64,000 nucleotides of DNA from NCBI RefSeq assembly GCF_002775205.1, contig NC_036448.1:992001-1056000 (forward strand), read 5' to 3'. Every line of letters starts with the position of its first letter. Within the stretch, counting starts at the first letter, position 1. Under the pieces are notes generated by a model. The model saw only the letters and a program-made list of their open reading frames with translations, ran no database searches and was not told where the DNA came from. A program made the position numbers and the translations under genes. The stretch comes from Xiphophorus maculatus. Lineage: Eukaryota > Chordata > Actinopteri > Cyprinodontiformes > Poeciliidae. Positions 11,441-22,625 of this stretch are shown piece after piece.

Positions 11441-13745
11441 TCAGATGGGAAGCTGATCTGGGAACTAAATTCCCTCATAACACACATCGGATTTTGAAAA
11501 ATACATATCAAAGCTGAACTGTTGTTTTTCATTGTTTATTTATTTATTTTGTTATTAATAGTTCATATTTGTTATTCGTTCACCTTTTTACTTTTTTAGT
11601 CAGCTTGATTAGGTTCTTATTATTTTGTGTTCATTTGAATGTCACTGATCAATTTTTATATTTTGGAGAGAACTTATTCTATAAATCGGGCTTAGAGTTT
11701 GAAAATTCACCTTTTTTTGTTCTGTAATATCACACTCCACCAGGCAGGTAATCATGAAACTATAAGTGAGAGTAAGAACTGTTTGGCTATGAATATCTGA
11801 TCATCAGGTAGTGATTCATTTTTAAATTTTGATTAAAACCATTAACTTCAATAATTGTCCATGTCTTTTAGTAAGAGTTATTCAAGGACAAACCAGTACA
11901 TTATTGTTGCAAAACAGTTGCAAACATCAAAATGTTCAAATGTTTGACTAATTGAAAGAAAGCTCAATTCAAACCCTTGTTGCAGCAGGGAAGATACTGA
12001 CTGATAATAACCTCTCATCATAACCCCACTTCATGGAGTAAGAGTACGCATCAGGTCCATGTTATCCAGTGTATCGTTCACCCAGCATTTCCTAAACACA
12101 TTAGAATGTCCTGCAGCTGCAGAAAGACAAGAATAAGTTTTAAAATTAAAAAAGCGACAGAGCGAAACCTCCCTTATTCAGAAAGCAGTCCTGTGTACTC
12201 ATGCAGGACTGACCAGCAGCCAGGGAAGCCAAGCTCCACTGGAGTCTGTGAAGTTAGTCTGTGTGGCCCTGCGGGCCCCTTTCACTCCGGGCTTATCCAC
12301 GGCACAGTGAGCAGAAGGATTAAAGCAGTAAGTGATAGCAATGAGCCAGCTCCAGGCCCTCTCTACCTGCTGTGAAGGGCCACGACCAGAATGGTGTGAT
12401 CGGGACCAAGAAGAGGGTTCTGCAAGAAGTGACTAGTTTTCTGACTTTGTGTAAACACAGATTTAGATTAAAATGAACCCTTGCTTCACATAGATTTATA
12501 TTATACTCCAGCTCCTAGCTCTCAAACACATTTCATAATTTTCTGCTTTTTTGCTGGTGAAAAATGCTAACTGTTGCAGCTTGTGTGAGCTAATATCTGA
12601 AAACTAACAACTTTTCTTAAGACATTTTTTCTGACAGCAAACAGGATCCTGTCCTGCTCAAGGATAGAAATCCTGAGCAGGTGGACTGACTGTAGACTGG
12701 GCCTCTTCAAATAACAGGAACAAAACAAATCCTGCTGAAGACACTGATTTATTTTAATAAGCTTCCATTAGTTTACTGAAACAGGACCTTGTGTCATCTG
12801 ATGAAGGATGACTGGTTCAATCGTGGTGATTAGATGGAGCAGGTAGGCTGGAGAGAGTCTCAGTTGAATTTACACCTCGGCTTCATTTCCATGACTCCTG
12901 AATGTAGAGCGAACACTAAGAGGAACAGGAAGTTTCCCCTCTGAGAGGTTTTGTACAGACAGCAGGAAGATGACCTCTGCTTGCCTGCTGACTCAGACCA
13001 CATGTGAGAACAAACAGCATGTCAGCTAACAGAGCTGTACTCTTTCAACTGCACTGTCTCGAAATGCTTTATCTATGGAATTATTATTTAATAAAAGGAC
13101 TTCCACATAAAGTCCACAAAACTGAAAAGAATCACTGTTCAAACAAGGAACACTTATTGCTCTCATTTTTCATTGTCTGCCTTCACTGTGAGACATCCAG
13201 TCATCCAGTAACAGGATGCAGCATTAAATATAAATGAAGTAAACCCCATAAGCAAATATTGGTTGAACTACATTGCTTTGCACCACAGAGATTTGCAAAC
13301 AAAATGGTTCCTTTTTTGAGCTGCTCAGGGGATGAGAACAGTGGCTCATCATAGTGTCATTTTGGCATTTTCTGTAAATAGAAGCTGATCTTACCTGAAT
13401 TTGTCACCATGGCAGCTCAAATGATACTGGAGAACTAACCAAACCATCAAAGCAAGACCTTTCAACCAATCGCAGCCCTGACTAAATGATGCCAAAGTAA
13501 AAGCATTGTGTGCTTTTATTTTACTCATCATTAATGTTTACTGTCATGAAAGATTTCTTAAGCCCCTTCACTCATTTTCAGCCATAAACAATTTCATGTA
13601 ATATTGTGATACCTGGAAACCAGATATTCAGGTGGGCAAAGTATCCAACTATTTTAGCCAAGCCACAGTAGCACTCTTCAACATATCTTAACTCAAGTAA
13701 AAGTAAAAAGCAGCCTTCCAAGAAATTACCCAAGTAAGAGTAAAA

Positions 13746-14218
13746 ATTCAAATTCAAAATACTTTATTTATTTCAAAGTAAAACTAAATGTTGTAACTCA
13801 TGAATTCAGATTCTTCAAAGAGTTATTGTAGATCTTGATGGCTGTTGGCAGGAAAGATCTCCTGTAGCAGTTTGTATTACAGCGAATCTGAAGAAACCTC
13901 TGACTGGAGATTCTCTGTTTTCTCAAGCCAGTCTCCTGAAGAGGATGGTCAGGGTTGTCCATAATTTTATTGATTTTATGAAGAATCCTTCTTTGAATCA
14001 TCATCTCCAGAGGTTCCACAGTCATCCCCAGAACAGAACCAGAACAGAACCAGAACCAGAACTGAACCAGAACAGAACAGAACCAGAACAGAACCAGCAT
14101 TCTTTATCAGCCTGTTGAGCCTTTTCAAGTCCTTGGTTCTGATGCTGCTGCCCAACAAATGATGGCTGAAGAGATGATGTTCTCAACAAGAGACTGATAG
14201 AGGATCTGCAGCATCTTG
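13746..14218 (-). mobile_element. LINE 3' fragment (C-terminal coding remnant)
   Basis: Minus-strand translation includes RRILHKINKIMDNPDHPLQE and RRSFLPTAIKIYNNS. The block FLPTAIKIYN is typical of the C-terminus of fish L2/Rex-like LINE proteins. The 3' end on the minus strand is the CAAAATACTTTATTTATT tail. The coding part is interrupted by a CAGAAC/CAGAAC-type tandem array at 14031-14098. Confidence 0.65.
14031..14098. repeat. CAGAAC/CAGAACC tandem array
   Basis: About ten short units of CAGAAC or CAGAACC are repeated in tandem inside the LINE fragment. It is a simple expansion. Confidence 0.8.
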
Positions 14219-14690
14219 CTTTTTTACTATAAAGTATTTGGTAAAATATTTACTCAAGTACTGAGTAACTGATTAAATTAACACTCATTTAATATTTAAA
14301 AATTATACAATCAGATGAACCAAAATAAAGTTTAGTGGAAATGTTGGTATCTTTATGATGAAAATTAAAATAATCCATATAAGTAACAAAATTATAATAA
14401 AATTAGGTAAAATAATTATTTTTTTCCAAACTAGTTTCTATCAATAAAAAAAAACTTCTGAAACTTTAATGAAGACTGCAGGTGTGTCTGTGTCTGGTGA
14501 ATTTTTGGTTCATTCAGTGAAGTTACTCTCAGTGGGCAGAGAATCCAGAAATGTTACTCAAGTAAGAGTAGCGACTTCATAATAAAAGTACTCAAAAAAG
14601 TACAGCATTATAAAAATATTCCTAGAAGTACATTTTTCCAAAAAAGTTACTCAAGTAACTAGTTACTACGCAACTCTGCAGATAATTAAC

Positions 14691-15999
14691 TAGGACATTA
14701 ACAATATCTCCCCCTACTGGACTCAGTGGTTTATAGATTTATAAACCATTTTGTGTGATGAGGCTCTAAATTAGACTTTTGCATGGGGTTTATTAAAACT
14801 ATCTGTCTATTGTGAATAACACCTGCGACCTTTAATACATTCTAAAAAAAATTGTTGTTATCATTCATACATTCATAAAAATTCTGTGTTATTGATCAGT
14901 GTATTAATATGTTTTTTTCTCTTTCTGCAGGTGTAGAAGTCTTCTCTCTTTCTTTCTCCTCCAACCTTAAGTCTTTCATTCCCTCTCTCTCTTTCTTTTG
15001 GGCACATATGTAACATGTCCATTAGATTTGACTTAAACCCAAAGCAATTTCTAAATGTGTAAATGTGAATCTTGTCCAGTCTCTGACCTGCCTAATTACA
15101 ATTTACAATACATGTCATCAAAAGTCTAGCAGAACACTGACAACATGACTAATCAATCTGACTGTCTTATCCAAACACAATGAAACGAGGACTTCATATT
15201 CTGAATCTCTGACATGTTCATTTATACAGATATTTCATTTTGAGACATGAACTAAGAATTTTGAGAAATAAACTGGATTCTGTAGGTAATCCATGGTGTT
15301 TTGATTCATACCAATTGTTTTGAGAAATGCATTTAATGTTTTGTAAATGTAGGAAAAGATTCGAGAAATCCACCAAAGCAACTGAGAAAACCTGCAACCC
15401 GGCAGAAAGGCGTCATCCGAGCGATATTCATTGAATATGACTGTATATGTAACACAGCCATAATCTACTGATTAGAAAAGGGAATTCCGGGAATTCCACA
15501 TGATATATATTCTGTGAATCTATTGGTCAAAAACACGTGTTAGTGAGGCCCGTAATACAACGTCAGCGCAGAGTCCTGCAGCCAATCAGAAATCAGACCC
15601 AAAAATGTTTAGTGGAAGTATTTGAGCGGCATTTTCATCAAGAGGATTTAGTGCAGCAGGAAGCTTCTGTAACTGAGCTGGAAGAGTCTGCAGCTTTCAC
15701 ACTTTGGTTCGTTTATTTTAATGTAACAGGTAGTTTGTGCTGCAGTGGGGTGAAGGAGTGAGAGCAGAGAGGAGAGGGATGCTCTCATCACAAAGAAAGC
15801 TGGATTGTTCTGGGCCGAAATTCCCAGGCGCGTTTTCAGAACTGAACACTTTTACCTCAGATGCAAACACACTGCCTGCTCTTCTGGTCGAATTTTTATT
15901 TTTCATTCTTTCCAACGGCATCAGCTAATTGCTAGAAGGAAGACAGAGACTGATCAGAAACTTGGATCTTTTTCTGTGGAGCTTCAGCTCATCATCATT
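14691..15999 (+). other. eng2 upstream region and probable 5' UTR
   Basis: No protein-coding exon is seen. The eng2 frame is open upstream of its ATG back to about 15805 but contains no ATG there, so this is leader rather than coding sequence. No TATA box or transcription start could be fixed. The flanking hAT-like repeat ends at about 14690, so proximal regulatory DNA should lie in the roughly 1.3 kb between. Confidence 0.45.
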
Positions 16000-18318
16000 A
16001 TGGAGGAAAATGTTCAAGGAGAACCTGAGCGTCCAAAGAGCTCTGGAGAGGAGTCCAACCGGGCCATCCTGCCTCTGCTGCAGCAGCCCGGGATTCAGCA
16101 GTCCGACCGGGTCACCAACTTCTACATAGACAACATCTTAAGGCCGGACTTTGGCCGAAAGAGAAAGAAAGGCACATTATGTGTTCGGGGAGGACACGGG
16201 CTGGAGGAGAGGAGCGAGGCGTCAGGGAGAAAAGCTTCCAAAACGGACTCAAAGCGCGGCAGGGCAGGAGGACGGGAGGACAGCTTGGGGAAGTCCGACC
16301 ACCAGCCTGCGGAGTCAGAGGCGAGCGGCCCCGGGCTGACAGCCTGCGACTCAGGGATCTCCTGCCGCAGCCCCGAGAGCAGCGAGGCCCCGGCGGCTCC
16401 AGCGGCCCCAGCAGCCAAGCCGATGCTGTGGCCGGCCTGGGTTTATTGTACCAGGTACTCCGATCGGCCTTCATCAGGTTGGTGGAAAATGTTCCCTCAA
16501 TCACATCATTTTAGATACATTTAGTAAAATGCGAATTTTAGTTGTAAAATGTAATATTATATCTGCGATAAAAATAAATGAATAAAACAGATGAAATTGT
16601 GGGAAAGGCTACGAAAATAAAATCTTATTTAAACTTTGAAATATGATCGAGAATATTTTAAAATTAGCTGAACAGTAGAAACAATAGTTTAAAGAAAAAA
16701 CGGAGCACTTTTAACAAAGACTTAGCCGTTATTGCACCAACATATAAATATTACATTATTAGAATTATTTAGCCGTGATCAAAATAAAACATGAAGCATT
16801 TATAGAAAGAAGATCATTTATGATTCTTGCAGCATATTCATCATGATACGAACGCTTTCTGCAGGTCTTGGGTTTTTGACTTTTGATTTTTCTGACCATA
16901 ATAATCTACCAAAGTGGACACAAAGCTTTTTATTAAAATAAAAGTGAAATGGGAAAAAATTGCTTCACAGTCAAAAACATAAAATACCGAAGTAAAACCA
17001 AGTTTAACGTCATTGTTCCCCCGCTTCTTTGTTATTTTACCATTTGCATTTTTTTTTCTAACAAAAGAGTTGGGGGTGGAGTGGGGGGGGTGTAAAAAAG
17101 TGAAGGGGCCGTGAAAACCAAAAATCTTGAAACATTTTAAATCTCCCTTTAGAAAGCAAGAAAGAAAAACTGACCGCTGATCTGCGGCTACATTTAATTC
17201 GTCTGAGTGAAAAGTTGGCTTCACGTCACATGTGTTCTTTGTCAGCATTCAAAGATGTGTTTCCTCTACATATTTTTTTAAAAATAACCAAAGGAGGAAT
17301 AACAATGAAAACGGAATGCATTGAGCATTTGGAGAACTACAAGTACAAGTGGTGCAAAAGTAGTTTGATTTTGTTCACGAAAATACGAAAAATAGTCTTT
17401 AAACGTTCGGGCCAAAGGAGCCGAGACAAGGCCACAGTTCATCTGCAGCTCGGATTTATTGTTGCTCCGTTTGATCAAATGTCTGACGGTCGTTTTCATT
17501 CTGTTTTTATTCAGTCTGATCCAGTTGATTTTTTTTCTAGATTTTCTCTTTTTCTTAAAACCAGTTTTAAACTTTTATGTCATACTGAATAATAAAAACA
17601 GACAGGCATTTGACCCCCAGCCCGTCTGCTACCAGTCCAGACAACGGAGCAGAAATAACAAACCTCATCATAAACCCCAAACATTTTGGGGAAACAGAAA
17701 ACGTGTGATCCAAATCTGATTTGGGGAAATATTAAAAGTTTCTTATTAAAGATGCAGTCATCTTTAATAGGAGGTATTGCCTCAGAATAAATCGCGTCCT
17801 CCATTCTGAAGTTTGGTTCCTGAGATAATTAACCAATGAACAAGAAAAATCCCTGATGTTCATGTCAAGAAGTTCAGCGCGCATCTTGGGGAAAAGCGCC
17901 TTTCTCTGTCCGTTTAAATCACAAAAACTTTCAACAAAGTTTGAAAACGAGTTAACTGGATGTTTTGGTGTTTTGTTCTCTCTTTTCCACACAAGGGCCC
18001 AGATCCCGCAAACCAAAGAAAGCCCCGACCCCGAGCAAGGAGGACAAGCGGCCCCGGACGGCCTTCAGTGCCGAGCAGCTGCAGCGGCTGAAAGCGGAGT
18101 TCCAGAAGAACCGGTACCTCACCGAGCAGCGGAGGCAGAACCTGGCCCTGGAGCTCAGCCTCAACGAGTCTCAGATCAAAATCTGGTTCCAGAACAAGCG
18201 GGCCAAGATTAAAAAGGCCTCCGGGAAGAAGAACTCTCTGGCGGAGCACCTGATGGCGCAGGGGCTGTACAACCACTCCGCCGGCCGGGAGGCGGAGGCC
18301 CACTCCGACAGCGACTGA
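16000..18318 (+). CDS. eng2: Engrailed-2-type homeodomain transcription factor (two exons)
   Basis: Engrailed proteins are nuclear repressors that pattern the midbrain-hindbrain boundary and are also used in muscle and jaw tissue. Exons are 16000-16477 and 17996-18318, joined in phase into 266 codons plus stop, close to the roughly 260-residue fish Engrailed-2 proteins. The EH1 Groucho-binding motif [14 protein letters not shown] is at residues 39-52. The EH2 Pbx-binding motif [17 protein letters not shown] is at residues 144-160 across the splice. The homeodomain is about residues 177-236, from [13 protein letters not shown] to helix 3 [15 protein letters not shown] with Gln at position 50. 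The C-terminal EH5 signature is [10 protein letters not shown]. The N-terminus MEEN and the linked cnpy1 favour Engrailed-2 over Engrailed-1. The ATG at 16000 has A at -3 and G at +4. Whether it is the a or b duplicate cannot be decided here. Confidence 0.95.
16478..17995 (+). other. eng2 intron
   Basis: The single intron begins GTTGGT and ends CCACACAAG. Its position, between the EH2 motif and the basic stretch before the homeodomain, is the conserved Engrailed intron site. It is A/T-rich and shows no recognisable transposon, so its 1.5 kb may hold regulatory DNA, which I could not test. Confidence 0.75.
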
Positions 18319-20744
18319 AGCCATCACATCACCAGCATCCTGGGCCGGTACCGCCGCTGTCTGACATCACACAGTTCTGCGCGCTGGACTGTTTAAAGCA
18401 CGACTGACAGGGCTGCAGCCTCACAGACAAATCTCCTGAAATGTTTTAGATGTAGAGTTCTTTCATCTTGAAGGCTCAGCTGAGGCAGAAGGCCGGCCCG
18501 GAGCGCTCCAGGCCGACCAGAACCACCGGCTGACAGCGTGGCTGCTGGAACCCAAAGACAGCTCAGCTGCTTCATGGTAGGCCTTCTGTTTGTCCAGCTG
18601 TTCTGTTGCTGCATTTTCCTTTGTGAGTCAAAGCTCAGCTAGGTTTCATTGTAGAGCTGATCTGGCAGCAGGCGCCTGCAGAGCTGCTAGTTTTCTAGGT
18701 TTTCAATCATTTATGGACCTGACCGGAAATGCCTTTGGATCTGTGGTTCCAGTGCTGCCTTATCGCAGTTCCCCCAATTTCCCAGCAAACTATCGGTGTC
18801 AATAAGTGGGATCATGCGCTCTTATTTATATCCAACACAGCCAGAATCCAGAGCAAAGACGCTCTGACATGTTTACATAATTTATTTTTCTACACAAACC
18901 TGTCTTTGAATGCAACGTTTGGCGGATCAATGAATATGAATCCAAACCAAATGTAAGCCTTACAATGCAGTCCACATTTTTGTTTCCTTAAATTGATTCT
19001 GTTTCCTAATGAAGATTTTATGTTTTCAGTTGTTTTTGTCCATTTCTGATAAAATTCTCCTTTTAGACAACATGTAAATAATTTATGTCATGATGATGTG
19101 TAAATAAACAATGCAGATCTGGCTTTTTAGATATTTTATTTTATGCCCAAATACAGAACACATTTTATGAAAATAAGCAACTGTCCATCAGACTTGACTT
19201 TGCAAACAGTTTTAGCTTTAATTATAAATGCACAGAAAATTTGCCTCAGATGGAAATAACTACAGTATATCTATATGTACATTTGCATTTCCTTTGTTTA
19301 AAGTGCTAATTTAAAATTCAGTGATTGAATGATTCACTTATTCAATACGTATACGCATTCAGTTCATACAATTTCTTGCAAGTAGAATAAAAACTTAAAT
19401 TGATGTTTTACTCTGAACATGAATATTTTCCATAAGTGGTAAAATATTGAGTAAAAAGCTCCAAGCATAAAAGTCTTCACAGGTCAAATGAACCATATCC
19501 TTGCTGCTGTTTCAAAAATGAAGATCAGAGAATAAAAACAATCCTATAAAATTTGCAGGCATTATCTATTAAATAAGCATCATAGAAACAAAGGCATGTA
19601 AGTAGAATGTATGAGCAGGAACCAATTCAGAACAATAAGGTTCCTGGACTGGAGTCAGTTTTGTTGCTCTATCCAAAGAAAAAGAAAGACAGGAAATATT
19701 TTACTTTTGCAAATTACACTGATAAACAGGTCAGTAGAATCGATCAAAATCATCTGGCAGATTGATCCATGTGCTGTAACTTCATGATTTTTGAATATCT
19801 GAATGTTTGAATTAATAAAAATCCAAGAGCATTAAAAAATACATCATGAAAAATGAGACCATGAGTTTATTATGAGGTGAAATATTTGTAAAACATTCAC
19901 AGTACACAAAAAAATAATTTTGGGGCCCCCCAACTTTGCAGCCCTGTGCTACTAGGACCCTATAAGTCCTTTCTTAAATCTGGCCCATTAGACATCATGG
20001 AGCTTCACAGTGGTCAAATTCAGCTGACAAATATTCTTCAGTAAATAATCCAAATGTGTGTTGAATCCCAAACAATCATGTAAATAACAGCAGATTTTCT
20101 TCAAATAAGTGTGGATCCATACAGGTCATGAGGGCCTATATCAGTTGCTGGTTCAAATGATCCATTTACCTGACATATCTAACTTCTGATATAGAAAATA
20201 ACACAAAAAAATGTATATTAGCAACACGTATATCAGATTTTCCTTCTGCTTTTTGAGGCAGTCATCTCGGCTTGGTTGAATTACAAAAATATTTGCAAAT
20301 TGAAACAACCCTGAAGATGAACCAGATGACATGTTTGGTTGAAGTTAAACAAAAACAACATGTCCTCCTTACTAAGCCAAATCCAGCAGCTAAATTATTC
20401 CTAAAGAGTCACTGAAAATGCCTAACTTCACTTGTCTCTTCACTTCTGGGTGACATGTACCTGCCAGAGGAGGGGAGCAGTGAAAACAAGAGACACAGAC
20501 AGAAATATGAAGGCCAGAGGAAGATCCACTGTGTTTTCTATTGGCAATGATAGCAGCAGCAGCCAGGGGTCTGAATGGCTGCAGAGGCCCTCATCTGCAT
20601 TTCCTTTCTTAGCTGGCTTGTATGTGGAAGTAATGCCCAACGGTCGCTGACTGAAGAACTCAGCTGCTCTTGACTTGGGAGAAAAGGCTGGGAGCCGAGT
20701 TTCTACGCACTGTCAGGGGCTGACAGCTGAAGGGTTGGTGGTGC
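18319..20744. other. eng2 3' UTR and downstream intergenic DNA
   Basis: An AATAAA at 19103-19108, about 785 bp after the stop codon, is the best polyadenylation signal. Beyond it I see only A/T-rich DNA and one C-rich stretch near 19920-19990 of the type found in dispersed repeats. No exon was recognised. Confidence 0.5.
19103..19108 (+). terminator. Candidate eng2 polyadenylation signal
   Basis: A canonical AATAAA hexamer lies in the expected strand and range downstream of eng2. Other A/T-rich hexamers exist nearby, so this is the most likely of several. Confidence 0.45.
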
Positions 20745-21342
20745 TGGGTATGCTGGGGTATGTTGGGGTATGTTGGGGTATGCTGGGGTATGTTGGGGTA
20801 TGTTGGGGTATATTGGGGTATGCTGGGGTATATTGGGGTATGTTGGGGTATGTTGGGGTATGTTGGGGTATGCTGGGGTATGTTGGGGTATGCTGGGGTA
20901 TATTGGGGTATGTTGGGGTATATTGGGGTATGCTGGGGTATATTGGGGTATGTTGGGGTATGTTGGGGTATGCTGGGGTATGTTGGGGTATGTTGGGGTA
21001 TGCTGGGGTATATTGGGGTATGTTGGGGTATATTGGGGTATGCTGGGGTATATTGGGGTATGTTGGGGTATGCTGGGGTATATTGGGGTATGCTGGGGTA
21101 TATTGGGGTATGTTGGGGTATGTTGGGGTATGCTGGGGTATGTTGGGGTATGTTGAGGTATGTTGGGGTATATTGGGGTATGTTGGGGTATGTTGGGGTA
21201 TGTTGGGGTATGCTGGGGTATATTGAGGTATGTTGGGGTATATAGGGGTATGTTGGGGTATGTTGGGGTATGCTGGGGTATATTGAGGTATGTTGGGGTA
21301 TGTTGGGGTATGCTGGGGTATATTGGGGTATGCTGGGGCATG
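20745..21342. repeat. 10-bp G-rich minisatellite, about 59 units
   Basis: The array is built from three unit types, TGTTGGGGTA, TGCTGGGGTA and TATTGGGGTA, with rare variants such as TGTTGAGGTA. The unit is 10 bp, so all six frames stay open for hundreds of bases and give artefactual ORFs of YPNIPQHTP type. Unit order shows local higher-order duplication: a seven-unit pattern at 20881-20950 recurs at 20991-21060, and a five-unit pattern at 21191-21240 recurs at 21251-21300. GGGG occurs every 10 bp with 6-nt spacers on the plus strand, fitting a G-quadruplex-forming sequence. It lies 2.4 kb downstream of the eng2 stop codon. Confidence 0.97.
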
Positions 21343-22461
21343 GGGGCACAGAACCTGGACGATGGTCCAAATATTTCCACGCAAAGCAGGAAATGACGAC
21401 ACTCAGGCAAAATCTGACATCTTTACTCTATCCTGCTCCAACTGGGAATTTTAATAAATCAGGAGGAATAATACAGCAAAAACATGAAGCCTAGGCTGCT
21501 GTTTACATTTGAAGCATGCTTTTAAAATGATGTCAGAAAGCATTCCAATGTTTAACATGTCAGTCTTGTTCTTGCAGTTTCTTGTTTTCTATTCCTTCAC
21601 GCCTCTGTTCTAGAAGCAAACTGGAAGACTTTGCTGCTTTTATTTAAGTTTTAAAATAATTTGGAAGCGAATGTTTGCTGCTTGCAGTTTTTTAATGTCC
21701 AACCACTTTCTAAGGTAAGCGACAGCATATTTCTTGAGGAGAAAAGAGGATTTATTTATTTTTTTGTTTGGTTTCAGCATCAGTTTTTAGAATTTCTTCA
21801 GCAAAAAGATGGGAGGAATTAGCGTCTGATGATAATAAACCTGGAGAGGACAGTAGAAATGTGTTGGTCTGCATTAACAAAACAGGAGCCTGATATAAGC
21901 TACCATGAATCTAACTATATGCTAATGTGTGAACACTTGCAGGTTATGTCCATGTTTCTTTCTAAGATTATTTGAATTGTTGCCATAAAATAAGCAGAAT
22001 TAATATGAGATAAATTGCAGGGTCTGACCATAAGAGTCTGGATATGTTAAAAAAGGAAAAAAAACAACTTTCAGTGCCGCTGTGTGTTGCATCTATTCAA
22101 ACTGGTTGTTCTTTAGTGAAGCCAGCCCAAAGTAAGGACTTCCTGCTGTGGAGTCCAAACTTTTTGCCTTGTGGCCCAAATTCATCAAGTTGAAAGTGTC
22201 TTCATGCCTAACAAAATCATAATTTTCAAAAAAAATGCAAAAACAATTTTTATTTTGATTATGTCTCTATTTTTACCTTCTCAGCCATAAACTAAATATT
22301 TAGTATTTTATTGAAAATTAAAGTTATCCTATTTTTGTAGAAAACATAGAAACACAGAGATTAATGCTATTTATACATGAATGTGGATCAATTGCTCTCT
22401 AACTTCTTAGCCTAGAAACGATTTAAACATTTGAGTGAAAAACTAGTGGATTTCTTTTTTT

Positions 22462-22625
22462 GGGGGGCTTAGGCAGCTTTTAATTGAGAGAAGTTGTACA
22501 GGAAAGTAGGTAATGAGAGACGGGGAAGACATGCAGCAAAGGTCATCAGGCCGGGAATCGAACCTGTGACATCCGCGTCAAGGACTAAGGCCTCCATACA
22601 CGGCTTGTGCCACTACAGCACCCTA
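22462..22625 (-). mobile_element. tRNA-derived SINE
   Basis: On the minus strand the segment starts near GGGTGCTGTAGTGGCAC. It contains an A-box-like TGGCACAAGCC and a B-box GGTTCGATTCC about 45 nt later, the spacing of an RNA polymerase III internal promoter. The tail portion GACATGCAGCAAAGGTCATC (plus strand) is a phrase common in fish repeats. It ends in an A/T-rich stretch. Confidence 0.6.

Larger units (their letters stand above)
9116..13620. other. Intergenic DNA between atg10 and eng2
   Basis: No coding exon was recognised. The stretch contains a LINE 3' tail (about 10730-11000), a 43-bp direct repeat (11055-11097 and 11398-11440) flanking a strong palindrome, and one GC-richer, complex block (about 12185-12375) that could be conserved noncoding DNA. 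The open frames at 9483-9845 and 12106-12375 show no family signature. Confidence 0.5.
13630..14690. mobile_element. hAT-like nonautonomous repeat split by a LINE tail
   Basis: Both ends carry the phrase family CTCAAGTAA/AAGTAACT (near 13690-13740 and 14250-14665), which I recognise from an abundant fish repeat. A LINE 3' fragment (13746-14218) interrupts it. No coding sequence of its own is visible. Exact terminal repeats and target duplication could not be defined by eye. Confidence 0.4.

Noticed and set aside
12106..12375. 89-codon plus-strand frame
   Set aside because: No family similarity. The underlying block is more plausibly noncoding regulatory DNA.
15805..15999. N-terminal extension of eng2 in the same frame
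   Set aside because: The frame is open but has no ATG. The ATG at 16000 has good context and starts the conserved MEEN-type N-terminus.
20745..21342. CRISPR array or interstitial telomere
   Set aside because: Units are 10 bp with no spacers, which excludes CRISPR. The vertebrate telomere unit is TTAGGG, and this unit differs; TTGGGG resemblance is only partial.
20660..21494. Long open frames on both strands with repeated YPNIPQHTP or GMLGYVGVCW patterns
   Set aside because: They come from a 10-bp repeat lacking stop codons in every frame. There is no start context, splice signal or family similarity.
22462..22625. Functional tRNA gene
   Set aside because: A- and B-box-like sequences exist, but the cloverleaf stems do not form and the flanks match a dispersed repeat. 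It was called a SINE instead.
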